Shown here: positions 17,714 through 27,062 of the stretch, piece after piece
Layout: each line of letters starts with the position of its first letter
Position numbering within the stretch: position 1 is the stretch's first letter
NCBI RefSeq assembly: GCF_000429185.2
Contig: NZ_AUBJ02000001.1
Coordinates: 434,001 to 498,000 of the forward strand
DNA length: 64,000 bases
DNA from: Actinoalloteichus caeruleus DSM 43889
GTDB taxonomy: Bacteria; Actinomycetota; Actinomycetes; Mycobacteriales; Pseudonocardiaceae
Direction: 5' to 3'
The notes under the pieces: model-generated
Seen by the model: only the letters and a program-made list of their open reading frames with translations
Database searches by the model: none
What the model was told of the DNA's origin: nothing
Made by a program: the position numbers and the translations under genes

Positions 17714-18279
17714 ATGCGTCCTGCCAGTCCTGAATTGACCGAATTTCACGCGGTTCTCACGCGGAATGATCTCGTTGTGGTCGCGGGACTGCCAGGAGCC
17801 GGAAAGAGCACATTGTTGCGGAACGCCGAGAACACCGTCGGCGCGGTCATTCTCGACTCGGACCAGATGCGGAGCTGGCTGGGGACGACCCTGCCCTCGT
17901 GGGTCGGCTACCGTTGGTACCGGCCGCTGGTGCATCTCTGCCACCACGCCCGCATCGCGGTGTTCTGCGCGCTCAGCGCGCACCCGGTGGTCGCGCACGA
18001 GCCGGCCACCCGGATCAGCACCCGGGTGGTGCTGCTCCTCGTGGGTGCGCTGACGGGACGGACCTGTCATTTCGTGTGGGTGACCGCACGGGTGGGGGAG
18101 GCATTGGAGGGGCAGCGGGCGCGAGGTCGGGTCCTGGGGCGGCCGTCCTTCGCGCACCACGTGCGCCGGGCCCGGCGGGTGGAGCGGGCGTTGTTGGGGG
18201 TCGCATCCGGGGATGGCGGTCGGTCACCGTGCTCCGGAGGCCGGACACCGGTGCCCGGCTCGTCCTGCGGAGGCGGTGA
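17714..18279 (+). pseudogene. P-loop (AAA-type) nucleotide kinase-like gene, probable frameshift
   Basis: From ATG 17714 the frame encodes a P-loop protein: V-V-A-G-L-P-G-A-G-K-S-T-L-L, L-D-S-D-Q-M-R-S-W-L and Y-R-W-Y-R-P-L-V-H, a pattern common in small actinobacterial kinase-like ATPases. After about residue 160 the frame becomes Gly/Ser/Arg-rich low complexity and runs to 18451. The adjacent frame instead reads R-G-W-R-S-V-T-V-L-R-R-P and ends sensibly at 18279, about 188 residues in all. The switch falls at a run of five G at 18196-18200. This is either a real frameshift mutation or a homopolymer sequencing error. Function beyond nucleotide binding is unknown. Confidence 0.6.
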
Positions 18280-19240
18280 CCGCACCGCTGGTCGCACCCT
18301 CGACCCTGGGTCTTCCTCGTCCCGTTCGGTTCGGGGAGAAGCCGGGTCAGCGCGGCCAACGGGCCGTGGGCGGGCGTTCGCGTCGTCTCGCGGCGACCCG
18401 TGCGCTGGGGGCCCAGCACCCGGCCCAGCACCCACTCGTCGTTCGAGGTGAGCACGGCCCCCGTGCGGCACCGGAGGTCCGGGGGCCGTGGCGGGCGGAG
18501 CCCACCCCTCGGCCAGCGCGGAGGGGGCGGTCCAGCCGGCCGTGGAGTCCCCTGGTGCTCCGCGCGGGCGCGCCGTGGCGTCCCCAGGGGCGGGTCGGTG
18601 AGGTGAGGACGATCGCCTCAGGCCGACGCCGACGCCGACGGGGTCGAGGGCGTCGAGGGCCAGCGGGCGGTCGAGCAGGGCCGCCACGTCCGCCCCTGGA
18701 GGCGCCGCTCGCGGAGGACCCCGGTGTGGGGACGTCGAGTGCGGCGACCAGGTTCCTGGGGTCCTCGTCCAACACCACGTCCAGCGGGTTCCGCTGGGAA
18801 TCGAAGTAGTGGTGGAAGGAGGTCCTGCTCCTGCCGAGGGAACGGATGATTCGATTCAGGTATCATATTCGTAGCACGATTCCGGGAATTCCTGTTCGAC
18901 GGTGGTCAGCAATCGTGGTCGCCGGTCCGGCGGTACGGATCCTTGTTTTCCCGGCGCGCGGCCGCGGGTTGGATTCGGGTGTGGACCGGCTGGTCCCCAC
19001 CGGCTTCCCCTGCCTATCGGTCGGGTGTGGACCGCGTTGCCTGCCCGCCCCGGCGAGCTCCCCCGGCTGGTGACCGCCTCGTGGCCCGCGCCGGGTCTCG
19101 GACGGCACCGGCTCCTTCGACGGCCCCCGTACCTCGGCAGCGGGGGTGGTCGACGGGGCCGACGTCCCAGCCGGCCGACGTCCCAGCCGGCCGGCGTTCG
19201 GCCGTGCCCCGGGGGGAAGCCGGCTGTCCCCGCTTCCCGC
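18280..19240. other. Decayed or non-coding stretch
   Basis: About 960 bases without a credible intact gene. On the minus strand, 18862 down to about 18700 encodes R-S-R-T-S-F-H-H-Y-F-D-S and then V-V-L-D-E-D-P-R-N-L-V-A-A-L. This resembles the recognition-helix end of a TetR-type HTH, but an in-frame stop (18863-18865) directly precedes it and the continuation shifts frame. I read it as a possible gene remnant. An AT-rich island lies at 18841-18920 and a 16-bp tandem repeat at 19161-19192. Confidence 0.35.
19161..19192. repeat. 16-bp tandem duplication
   Basis: The unit GACGTCCCAGCCGGCC occurs twice in direct succession, followed by a partial CCGGCG. It lies in non-coding DNA downstream of the ribokinase gene. 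It is probably a replication-slippage product; no function is suggested. Confidence 0.8.
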
Positions 19241-20185
19241 TCAGGTCGGGCCGAGTTCGGCGGAACGGGCGAACGACGGCTGCGCGCCGGGCCTGGTCAC
19301 CGAGAGGGCCGCGGCGCGCACGGCGGTCCGCGCGGCGTCGATCAGCGACGCGCCACCGGCCAGCCGTGCCACTAGCGCCCCCGCGAAGGCGTCGCCCGCT
19401 CCGGTCGAGTCCACGGGCCGCACCGGGGGAGCGGGCACCATGATCGGCTCCGCGTCCCGCTCCGCGACCACGGCCCCCGCCGGGCCGAGCGTCACCACCG
19501 CGGAACGCGGCCCGAGGGCCAGCAGGTCACGGGCGGTTCGCCGCGCCCGCACCGAGGGCGGTCCGGTCGCCTCGGCGCCGGGGGGACCGGGCAGTGCGGC
19601 GGCGAGCAGGTGGGACGCCTCGTGTTCGTTGACGATCAACGGGTCGAGGGCACCCAGGACCTCACCACCGAGGTCGGCGACAGGGGAGAGGTTGACCACG
19701 ACCCGCACCCCGGCCTCGGTGGCCACCCGCACGGCCCGCCGCACGGCGGGGAGCGGCACCTCCAGGGAACAGGTGAGCACCGTCGCCGTGGCGATCCGGT
19801 GCGAGGCCGCGTCCACGTCGGCCTCGGAGACCGAGGAGTTCGCCCCCGGTGCCACGACGATCGAGTTCTCCCCGTCCGCCGTGACGGTGATGTAGGCGAC
19901 GCCGGTGGGCCGCTCGTCGTCGCGCACCAGGTCGGTACCGACGCCGGCGTCCCGCAGTGACGCGCGCAGCAGGTCACCGTGCTGGTCCGTGCCCACGGCG
20001 GCGAGGAGGGACACCCGGCCGCCCAACCTGGCCGCGGCCACCGCCAGGTTGGCCCCCTTCCCCCCGGGGGCCACCGTGGTGTCCGAGCCGAGCACGGTCT
20101 CGCCCGGGCCGGGACGGCGGTCCACGGTGACCACCAGGTCCGCGTTGGCCGAACCGACGACCAGGACACCACCACGCTCGTCCAC
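19241..20185 (-). CDS. Ribokinase-type PfkB carbohydrate kinase
   Basis: 314 residues from GTG 20185, which has AGGGGG five bases upstream and begins directly before the first strand (V-L-V-V-G-S-A-N-A-D-L). The PfkB features are present: the substrate-binding P-G-G-K-G-A-N-L-A-V-A-A-A-R near residue 45, and the C-terminal anion-hole motif D-S-T-G-A-G-D-A-F-A-G-A-L with its catalytic Asp. The family phosphorylates ribose or related sugars and nucleosides at the expense of ATP. No transporter or rbs repressor is adjacent, so the precise sugar is inferred only from subfamily resemblance. Confidence 0.85.
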   Translation of the reverse strand: MDERGGVLVVGSANADLVVTVDRRPGPGETVLGSDTTVAPGGKGANLAVAAARLGGRVSLLAAVGTDQHGDLLRASLRDAGVGTDLVRDDERPTGVAYITVTADGENSIVVAPGANSSVSEADVDAASHRIATATVLTCSLEVPLPAVRRAVRVATEAGVRVVVNLSPVADLGGEVLGALDPLIVNEHEASHLLAAALPGPPGAEATGPPSVRARRTARDLLALGPRSAVVTLGPAGAVVAERDAEPIMVPAPPVRPVDSTGAGDAFAGALVARLAGGASLIDAARTAVRAAALSVTRPGAQPSFARSAELGPT

Positions 20186-20271
20186 CAGCGCCCCCTCGCG
20201 CTCTCGATCGATCGGTCGGCCGTCGTCACCGGGCACCCCGCGACCCGTCGCCCGCCGGGCCGGCACGGTGC

Positions 20272-20309
20272 CCGGCCCGGGGCGGGAACCCTGTCCCGCC
20301 CCGGGCCGG
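20272..20309 (-). terminator. 16-bp perfect hairpin after htpG
   Basis: A perfect 16-bp inverted repeat (20272-20287 with 20294-20309) with loop ACCCTG, starting six bases past the htpG stop on the minus strand. It is GC-only and lacks a T tract. It very probably ends the htpG transcript and separates it from the ribokinase gene. Confidence 0.8.
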
Positions 20310-20314
20310 CGGGG

Positions 20315-22228
20315 TCACAGCCCGCTGGCCAACCGGTCGGCCAGCAGGCGGGTGAAGCGCGGCGGGTCGCTCAGCTCGCCGCCCTCCGCGAGCAGCGCCA
20401 TGCCGTAGAGCAACTCGGCCGTCTCGGCGATCCCCTCGTCGTCAGCCCGCTCCTCGTGCGCCTTGCGCAGCCCGCTGACCAGCGGGTGCGCCGGGTTGAG
20501 CTCCAGGATCCGCTTGGTGTGCGGAACGTCCTGGCCCATCGCCCGGTAGAGCTTCTCCAGCTCGGGCGTGACGTCGTGCTCGTCCCCGACGAGGCAGGCG
20601 GGGGAGGTGGTCAACCTCGAGGACAGCCGCACCTCCTTGAGGTTGTCCTCCATCAACGTGCCCATCCAGGACAGCAGGGCGGCGAACTCCTCCGCGCGCT
20701 GGTCGCGCTCGCTGTCGCCGCTCTCCTCGTCGTCCTCGGCCTTCAGGTCGGCCTGGCCCTTGGCGACGGACCGGAACTTCCTGCCGTCGAACTCGCCGAC
20801 GGCATCCACCCACATCTCGTCGACGGCGTCGGTCAGCATCAGCACCTCCAGGCCCTTGGCCTGGAAGCCCTCCAGATGGGGGGAGTTCTCGATGACCGAC
20901 CGGGTCCGACCGGTCAGGTAGTAGATCTCCTCCTGACCGTCCTTCATCCGCTCGACGTACTCGCGCAGCGAGGTGGTGGCCTCGGCGTCGTTCGTCGAAT
21001 GGAAGGAGACGACGTCGAGGATCGCGTCCCGGTTCGCCGCGTCGTTGAGCAGCCCCTCCTTGACGACCGACCCGAACTCCTTCCAGAAGGTGCGGTACTT
21101 CTCGGGTTCCTCCGCCATCATGGTCTTCAGCGCGCCGAGGACGCGCTTGACCAGGCGGCGGCGCATCAACTGGATCTGGCGGTCCTGCTGGAGGATTTCC
21201 CTGGAGACGTTGAGCGAGAGGTCCTGGGCGTCGACGACGCCCTTGACGAAGCGCAGGTACTCGGGGAGCAGCGCCTCGCAGTCGCCCATGATGAAGACGC
21301 GCTTGACGTAGAGCTGGAGGCCGCGTCGTCCCTCCCGCATGAACAGGTCCATGGGGGCGCGGGAGGGCAGGAACAGCAGGGCCTGGTACTCGAAGGTCCC
21401 CTCGGCCTTGACGCTGATGGTGTCGAGGGGGTCGCTCCAGTCGTGGGTGAGGTGCTTGTAGAACTCGGAGTACTCGGCCTCGCTGACCTCGTCGCTCGAC
21501 CGGGCCCACAGCGCCTTGCGCGAGTTGATGGTGGTGGGCTCGGGCTCGGCGCCCTCCTCCGCGCCGGGCGGCACGACGTCCATGCGGATGGGCCAGGTGA
21601 TGAAGTCGGAGTAGCGGCGGACGATCTCCTTGACCTTCCAGTCCGCGGCGTAGTCGTGGAGCGCGTTCTCCTCGTCCACGGGCTTGAGGTGCAGCGTCAT
21701 GGTCGTGCCCTGCGGCGCCTCGTCGACCGACTCCAGGGTGTAGGTGCCCTCGCCGGTGGACTCCCAGCGGGTGCCGACGGTCTCGCCGGCGCGACGACTC
21801 ACGACGGTGACCCGGTCGGCGACCATGAAGCAGGAGTAGAAGCCGACTCCGAACTGGCCGATCAGTTCCTCGGAGGCGTTGGCGTCCCGCGTCTCCCGCA
21901 GTTTCCTCAGGAACTCGGCGGTGCCGGACTTCGCGATGGTGCCGAGGTTCTCCACGAGTTCGTCACGCGACATCCCGATCCCGTTGTCGCGCACGGTGAG
22001 GGTGCGTTGTTCCCCGTCGGTGGAGAGGTGGATGTGCAGGTCCTCGGTGTCGACGTCCAGGTCCTTGTCGGCGTAGGACGCGAGACGCAGCTTGTCGAGC
22101 GCGTCGGACGAGTTCGAGATCAGCTCGCGCAGGAAGATGTCCTTGCTTGAGTAGATGGAGTGCACCATCAGTTGCAGGAGCTGGCGAGTCTCGGCCTGGA
22201 ACTCGAGGGTTTCCGTTTGCGTGTTCAC
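20315..22228 (-). CDS. htpG: Molecular chaperone HtpG (Hsp90)
   Basis: 637 residues starting at GTG 22228 with AAAGGA five bases upstream. The N-terminal GHKL ATPase domain shows L-R-E-L-I-S-N-S-S-D-A-L-D-K (Bergerat helix), D-N-G-I-G-M near residue 90 and G-Q-F-G-V-G-F-Y-S-C. Middle and C-terminal dimerisation domains follow at normal family length. HtpG is the bacterial Hsp90, an ATP-driven dimeric chaperone. It is a single-gene unit. I see no HAIR-type (CTTGAGT-N7-ACTCAAG) operator in the short upstream region, so HspR control is not supported. Confidence 0.96.
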   Translation of the reverse strand: MNTQTETLEFQAETRQLLQLMVHSIYSSKDIFLRELISNSSDALDKLRLASYADKDLDVDTEDLHIHLSTDGEQRTLTVRDNGIGMSRDELVENLGTIAKSGTAEFLRKLRETRDANASEELIGQFGVGFYSCFMVADRVTVVSRRAGETVGTRWESTGEGTYTLESVDEAPQGTTMTLHLKPVDEENALHDYAADWKVKEIVRRYSDFITWPIRMDVVPPGAEEGAEPEPTTINSRKALWARSSDEVSEAEYSEFYKHLTHDWSDPLDTISVKAEGTFEYQALLFLPSRAPMDLFMREGRRGLQLYVKRVFIMGDCEALLPEYLRFVKGVVDAQDLSLNVSREILQQDRQIQLMRRRLVKRVLGALKTMMAEEPEKYRTFWKEFGSVVKEGLLNDAANRDAILDVVSFHSTNDAEATTSLREYVERMKDGQEEIYYLTGRTRSVIENSPHLEGFQAKGLEVLMLTDAVDEMWVDAVGEFDGRKFRSVAKGQADLKAEDDEESGDSERDQRAEEFAALLSWMGTLMEDNLKEVRLSSRLTTSPACLVGDEHDVTPELEKLYRAMGQDVPHTKRILELNPAHPLVSGLRKAHEERADDEGIAETAELLYGMALLAEGGELSDPPRFTRLLADRLASGL

Positions 22229-22387
22229 TGGTTTCCTTTCAGGAAGGCCGCACCGCGGCCGAGGGTACGACCACCGTCGCCCCGGCACCAGGGTGCCCGG
22301 CCGGGGAGGTGTGACCGGGGCTGCCGTCGGGTGCGCGCCGGGAGCCGACGTCCTCTCGGACGGCCCGGTCGGGCGGTCTCGTCATCG

Positions 22388-23539
22388 TCAACCCGGGTGG
22401 CGGGACGGTCCCGGGGCGTCGTTCACGGCGGAGGTCCAGGCCGCCGCCACCGCCTGACCGGCGCCGAACCCCTCCGCGCTCGCCAGGACGCGGCCGTCCC
22501 GGACGAGGGCCGCCCGTTCCGTGGTGTCGCTGACCCCGTCGTCGCCCAGCTCGGCAGCGAGGGCGGTCGCGCCGGCGCAGATCACCCGGAGCCGGGGCCA
22601 CGCGGCGCGGGGGAAGGACGAGCGGAGCAGGGTGCCCAGGCGGGTCACGGTGAGCCGGGCGAGCGGTCCCAACTCCGCCGGCTCCCCGGTGACGACGCCG
22701 ACCGTGACCGGCGTGCCGGCCGGTGCCGTGCGGACGGCGGCCTCCACCGTGGCCAGCCGGTGCAGGCCCAGCACCAGCACCACACCGTCCTCAACCCGGG
22801 CCGGTTCCCCCCGGACCGCGTCCATGCCCACTGGGTACGCCCACGGGCGGTCGGTCGTGGTGGCCGGCGGGGGGTCCGAGGTCACGGTGATGCCCCGGTC
22901 GAGCCCCAGGTCGGGGAGGCGTTCGCAGGCGCGCACGATCGCGAAGGGTTCGACGTACCCCGGTGCTGTCGAGGCCAGCTGGCCCGCCCCGTGCAGGAGG
23001 GTGAGGGCGGTTTCCGCGAGGCCCACCAGATCGCGGGCCGGCGAGCCGGGAGGGTGGAGGTTCTCCAACGCCAAGCCGAGCAGGAGCGCGTCGAGTTTGG
23101 TCAACTGGGCGAAGGGAATCCGGGCGTGTTCGTCGGCCAGGATCTCCGGGAGCAGGTCCATGCTCAGCCGGGCGCCGTCGTACCGCTGGTCGGTGGCCAG
23201 CGGCAACCCGCCGACCCAGGCCCTGGCGAAGGCGCTGAGCGCCTGCCCGGCGGAGGTCGCGGTGCCGGGGCCGTGGCCGGGGTGCGTGGCGGGGGCCTCC
23301 CCCGGGGGGATCACCGCCCGTCCCGCCCGCTCCGCCTCGTGGGCCAGCACGGCGAAGTACAGGGCTCGTTTGCCGGGGAAGTTCGAGTAGATGGCGCCGC
23401 GGGTCAGGCGGGCGCGGGCGGCGATGCTGTCGATCTTGGCGTCGCGGAACCCCCGGTCGGTGAACTCCGTCCGAGCCGCGTCCAGCACGCGGGCGCGGTT
23501 GCGTTGCCGCGTCTCCGCCCTGGTGAGCCGGCCCATCAT
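22388..23539 (-). CDS. TetR-family regulator with an extended C-terminal domain
   Basis: 383 residues, nearly twice the usual TetR length. Residues 10-60 form a clear TetR HTH (A-A-R-T-E-F-T-D-R-G-F then L-T-R-G-A-I-Y-S-N-F-P-G-K). Residues 60-200 look like a helical ligand domain. From about 210 onward comes an extra alpha/beta-looking segment, ending R-D-G-R-V-L-A-S-A-E-G-F-G-A-G, that is not part of normal TetR proteins. It could be a thioredoxin-like or other sensor fold; this is only pattern resemblance. ATG 23539 follows a GAGG. It is divergent from clpX. Confidence 0.78.
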   Translation of the reverse strand: MMGRLTRAETRQRNRARVLDAARTEFTDRGFRDAKIDSIAARARLTRGAIYSNFPGKRALYFAVLAHEAERAGRAVIPPGEAPATHPGHGPGTATSAGQALSAFARAWVGGLPLATDQRYDGARLSMDLLPEILADEHARIPFAQLTKLDALLLGLALENLHPPGSPARDLVGLAETALTLLHGAGQLASTAPGYVEPFAIVRACERLPDLGLDRGITVTSDPPPATTTDRPWAYPVGMDAVRGEPARVEDGVVLVLGLHRLATVEAAVRTAPAGTPVTVGVVTGEPAELGPLARLTVTRLGTLLRSSFPRAAWPRLRVICAGATALAAELGDDGVSDTTERAALVRDGRVLASAEGFGAGQAVAAAWTSAVNDAPGPSRHPG

Positions 23540-23814
23540 CCACCTCGCTTCCGTCGCCGCTCAAGATACCGCCACCGTGTATATGATCGGATCATCTGAC
23601 TGTGGCCGCCGCCCCGTGGAGTTCGCCATGACCAGCGTGGGTCGCGCCACGCCACCCCGTCCACCCGTCCGCAGCCCCGGGGTGTGGAGACCCGTGTTCC
23701 GCCAGCCCTCCGCCCTCCGGCGGTGCGGCTCGAACCCCTGGGAACCCGTCGGGCGCCTCGGCCGGCGTCCCCCGTGTTCCCTTCCGCCAGCACCCGGTGA
23801 GGAGACGTTTTCGA

Positions 23815-25131
23815 GTGACACGTATCGGTGACGGCGGCGGTCCGCTGCGGTGTTCGTTCTGCGGGAAGAGAGGGGAGCAGGTCAGACGGTTGATCGCGGG
23901 CGCGGTCGGCGTGCGGATCTGCGACGAGTGCGTGGGCCTGTGTCGCGAGCTCCTGGCCGAGGAGATCAGCAGGTCCCCCGAGGAAACGCCCTCGGCGCCG
24001 CTGACCGAGTTACCCCGCCCCCGCGACATCCACGCCTTCCTCGACGAGTACGTGGTGGGGCAGGACGCGGCGAAAAGGGCACTGGCGGTGGCCGTCTACA
24101 ACCACTACAAGCGGGTGCTGCGCCCGGAGGGGGAACCGGGCCGGCACTCCACCTCCCGGGAGGCCGTCGAACTCGGGAAGTCCAACGTCCTGCTGATCGG
24201 CCCAACCGGTTCCGGGAAGACCCACCTCGTCCAAACCCTCGCCCGGGTCCTGGACGTGCCCTGCGCCATCACCGACGCCACCGCCCTCACCGAGGCCGGC
24301 TACGTGGGTGAGGACGTGGAGAACATCATCCTGCGGTTGCTCCAGGCCGCCGACCACGACGTCAGCCGGGCGGAGAAGGGCATCATCTACGTCGACGAGA
24401 TCGACAAGGTAGCCCGCCGGGGGGACAGCCAGAACGCGGCGAGGGACGTGTCCGGTGAAGGGGTGCAGCAGGCACTGCTCAAGCTCCTGGAGGGCACCGT
24501 CGCGAACGTGTCCCCGCAGGGGGGCCGCAAGCACCCGCAACAGGAGTACGTGCAGGTGGACACCACCAACGTGCTCTTCGTCCTCGGTGGAGCCTTCGCC
24601 GGTCTGGAGCACATCGTCGAGCAGCGGTCGGGACACCGGGGGATCGGGTTCGGCGCGGTCCTGCGCGGCGCCCAGGACCGGGAGCGCGACCGGGAGGCGG
24701 CGTTGCTCGACGTGCTGCCCGAGGACCTGGTGCGGTTCGGGCTCATCCCCGAGTTCGTCGGCCGGGTACCCGTCGTGACCACGCTGCGGCCCCTGGACCG
24801 GGCGGCGCTGGTGCGGATACTCACCGAGCCCCGCAACGCCCTGATCCCCCAGTACCAGAAGCTGTTCCGGATGGACGGTGCGGAACTGGAGTTCACCGGG
24901 GCCGCCGTCGAGGCGGTGGCCGACCAGGCCCTGCTCCGGGGGACGGGGGCCCGCGCCACCCGCGCCGTGCTGGAGGAGGTCCTGCTCACCAGCATGTACG
25001 CGGTGCCCAGCCGGGGGGACGTGGCCAAGGTCGTGGTCAACGAGGACGCCGTGCGGCACGGGGTCGATCCGGTGATCGTGCCCAGGCAGCGACCCCAGCG
25101 GCGTCGACAGCGCCGCGACCGGTCGGCCTGA
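23815..25131 (+). CDS. clpX: ClpX-type ATPase (ATP-dependent Clp protease subunit)
   Basis: About 438 residues from GTG 23815. The N-terminal C4 zinc finger is C-S-F-C and C-D-E-C-V-G-L-C. Walker A is G-P-T-G-S-G-K-T-H near residue 135, the pore-1 loop is G-Y-V-G-E-D-V-E-N, Walker B is I-I-Y-V-D-E-I-D-K, and the ClpP-docking loop carries I-G-F-G. All functional motifs are intact, so it should unfold substrates and dock ClpP. The tail is very basic (R/Q-rich). There is no clpP or tig beside it, unlike the usual clpX locus, and several positions differ from the consensus. It may be a second, divergent ClpX. Confidence 0.9.
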   Translation: MTRIGDGGGPLRCSFCGKRGEQVRRLIAGAVGVRICDECVGLCRELLAEEISRSPEETPSAPLTELPRPRDIHAFLDEYVVGQDAAKRALAVAVYNHYKRVLRPEGEPGRHSTSREAVELGKSNVLLIGPTGSGKTHLVQTLARVLDVPCAITDATALTEAGYVGEDVENIILRLLQAADHDVSRAEKGIIYVDEIDKVARRGDSQNAARDVSGEGVQQALLKLLEGTVANVSPQGGRKHPQQEYVQVDTTNVLFVLGGAFAGLEHIVEQRSGHRGIGFGAVLRGAQDRERDREAALLDVLPEDLVRFGLIPEFVGRVPVVTTLRPLDRAALVRILTEPRNALIPQYQKLFRMDGAELEFTGAAVEAVADQALLRGTGARATRAVLEEVLLTSMYAVPSRGDVAKVVVNEDAVRHGVDPVIVPRQRPQRRRQRRDRSA

Positions 25132-25143
25132 GCACGGGGGCGG

Positions 25144-25170
25144 CCGCGCCGGTGCCGTGTGGCGGCGCGG
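25144..25170. terminator. Hairpin between convergent clpX and dehydratase genes
   Basis: An 8-bp perfect inverted repeat (CCGCGCCG at 25144-25151, CGGCGCGG at 25163-25170) with an 11-base loop in the 39-base gap between two convergent stop codons. It is plausible as a shared bidirectional terminator, but short. Confidence 0.45.
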
Positions 25171-26889
25171 TCAGTGGGACTCCCTGTGCACGGTCGAACC
25201 GCTCGAACCGGTGAGGAAGTCCAGGTCGGCGCCCCGGTCGGCCTGTTGCACGTGGTCGACGTACAGCCGTTCCCACCCCCGGGTGGGGCGGGCGTAGGCG
25301 TCGGTGGTGGCCGGGGGCGGTTGGCGTCGGCGCAGCTCCTCGGCGGGCACGTCCAGCCGCAGCTCGCGGCGGGGGAGGTCGAGGACCACCGGGTCCCCGG
25401 TCCGGACGAGGGACAGCGGCCCGCCCGCCGCCGCCTCCGGGGCGACGTGCAACACCACGGTGCCGTAGGCGGTGCCGCTCATCCGGCCGTCGCAGATCCG
25501 CACCATGTCCCGCACACCGCGTTCCAACAGCTTCCTCGGCAGCGGCATGTTGGCCACCTCCGGCATCCCGGGGTAGCCGCGCGGCCCGCACCCCCGCAGC
25601 ACCAGCACCGAGTCGGCGTCCACCTCCAGATCGGGGTCGTCGATCCGGGCACGCAGGTCCTCGACGGACTCGAACACCACGGCGGGACCCCGATGGCGCA
25701 GCAGCTCGGGGGAGGCCGCCGCCGGTTTGATGATCGCCCCGTCCGGCGCGAGGTTCCCGCGCAGCACGGCGATCCCGGCGGACGGTCGCAGCGGGGCGGA
25801 GCGGTCCCGGACGACCTCCGGGTCCCACCGGGGGGCCTCGGCCACCAGGTCGACCAGCGGCGGGCCGGTGACCGTCAGGGCTGTCGGGTCCAGCAGGTCG
25901 CTGACCTCCCGCAACACGGCCAGCAGACCACCGGCCCGGTGCAGGTCCTCCATGAGGAACCGGCCGGCGGGTTGGAGGTCCACCAGCAGCGGGACGTCGG
26001 AACCGATGCGGTCGAAGTCGTCCAGGGTCAGCTCCACGCCCACCCTGCCGGCGATGGCCAGCAGGTGCACGACGGCGTTGGTGGAGCCGCCCACGGCCGC
26101 CAGGGCGACGATCGCGTTGTGGAACGAGGCCCGGGTGAGCAGGGTGCTGGGACGCCGGTCGAGGGCGACGAGGTCCACGGCCAGGCGCCCGCTCCGGTTG
26201 GCCTCGGCCAGTAACCTGCTGTCGGGGGCCGGTGTGCCGGCGAGACCGGGCACGACCATTCCGAGGGCCTCGGCGACCAGCGCCATCGTCGACGCGGTTC
26301 CCATCGTGTTGCAGTGCCCCCGACTGCGGATCATCGCCGACTCCGACGCGGTGAACTCCGCCGAGGAGAGGGTGCCCGCCCGCACCTCCTCGCTCAGCCG
26401 CCAGACGTCCGTGCCGCAGCCGAGGGGGCGGCCGCGGAAGGTGCCGGTCAGCATGGGGCCGCCCGGCACCACGACGGCGGGCAGGTCCACCGAGGCCGCT
26501 GCCATCAGCAGGGCCGGGATCGTCTTGTCGCAACCACCGAGCAGGACCACGCCGTCGACCGGGTTGGCGCGCAGCATCTCCTCCGCCGCCATCGCGGCCA
26601 GGTTCCGCCACAGCATCGCGGTGGGCCGCACCTGGGTCTCACCGATCGACATCACGGGCAGGTCCAGGGCTATCCCCCCGGCCTGGTGCACGCCGTCCCG
26701 CACCGCCCCGGCGACCTCGTCCAGGTGGGAGTTGCACGGAGTCAGGTCCGAGGCCGTGTTGGCGATGGCGAGGTGGGGCCGGCCGGAGAACGCGTCGGCG
26801 GGCAGGCCCCGCCGCATCCAGGCCCGGTGGATGTAGGCGTTGCGGTCCACGCCCGCGTACCACTGGTCACTACGCAGCTCACGAGTCAC
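25171..26889 (-). CDS. IlvD/Edd-family dehydratase, sugar-acid type
   Basis: 572 residues of the dihydroxy-acid/6-phosphogluconate dehydratase family. The N-terminal L-R-S-D-Q-W and D-R-N-A-Y-I-H-R-A-W-M-R-R-G pattern is characteristic of the pentonate branch (L-arabinonate/D-xylonate-type dehydratases) rather than of IlvD. Iron-sulfur ligand cysteines are visible in L-G-G-C-D-K-T and H-C-N-T-M-G, and the metal-binding region in C-D-G-R-M-S-G-T. The family removes water from aldonic acids to give 2-keto-3-deoxy acids. It is divergent from a zinc alcohol dehydrogenase, which would suit oxidation of the sugar or alcohol upstream in the pathway. The exact sugar acid is not determined. Confidence 0.85.
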   Translation of the reverse strand: MTRELRSDQWYAGVDRNAYIHRAWMRRGLPADAFSGRPHLAIANTASDLTPCNSHLDEVAGAVRDGVHQAGGIALDLPVMSIGETQVRPTAMLWRNLAAMAAEEMLRANPVDGVVLLGGCDKTIPALLMAAASVDLPAVVVPGGPMLTGTFRGRPLGCGTDVWRLSEEVRAGTLSSAEFTASESAMIRSRGHCNTMGTASTMALVAEALGMVVPGLAGTPAPDSRLLAEANRSGRLAVDLVALDRRPSTLLTRASFHNAIVALAAVGGSTNAVVHLLAIAGRVGVELTLDDFDRIGSDVPLLVDLQPAGRFLMEDLHRAGGLLAVLREVSDLLDPTALTVTGPPLVDLVAEAPRWDPEVVRDRSAPLRPSAGIAVLRGNLAPDGAIIKPAAASPELLRHRGPAVVFESVEDLRARIDDPDLEVDADSVLVLRGCGPRGYPGMPEVANMPLPRKLLERGVRDMVRICDGRMSGTAYGTVVLHVAPEAAAGGPLSLVRTGDPVVLDLPRRELRLDVPAEELRRRQPPPATTDAYARPTRGWERLYVDHVQQADRGADLDFLTGSSGSTVHRESH

Positions 26890-27062
26890 GGTTGGGGTCC
26901 CGTCGTCGGCTGTGCGGTCCTGCGTGCTGCCGGGGCGCCGACGCTAGCAGAGCAGGCCACGGTCCGGGAACCCGTCGCCACGCACCGTGCACCCCGGGGG
27001 CTGGCCCGGGACCGGGGCCGCCTCGTACCGTGGGTGCCGGTGCTCCCGGGGAACGGAGGCGC

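Noticed and set aside
19161-19192. Tandem 16-mer as an attachment site or CRISPR
   Set aside because: Only two adjacent copies without spacers, and no integrase or cas gene nearby.
19979-22150. Long plus-strand frame opposite ribokinase and htpG
   Set aside because: The minus-strand HtpG has all family motifs; the plus frame is a shadow.
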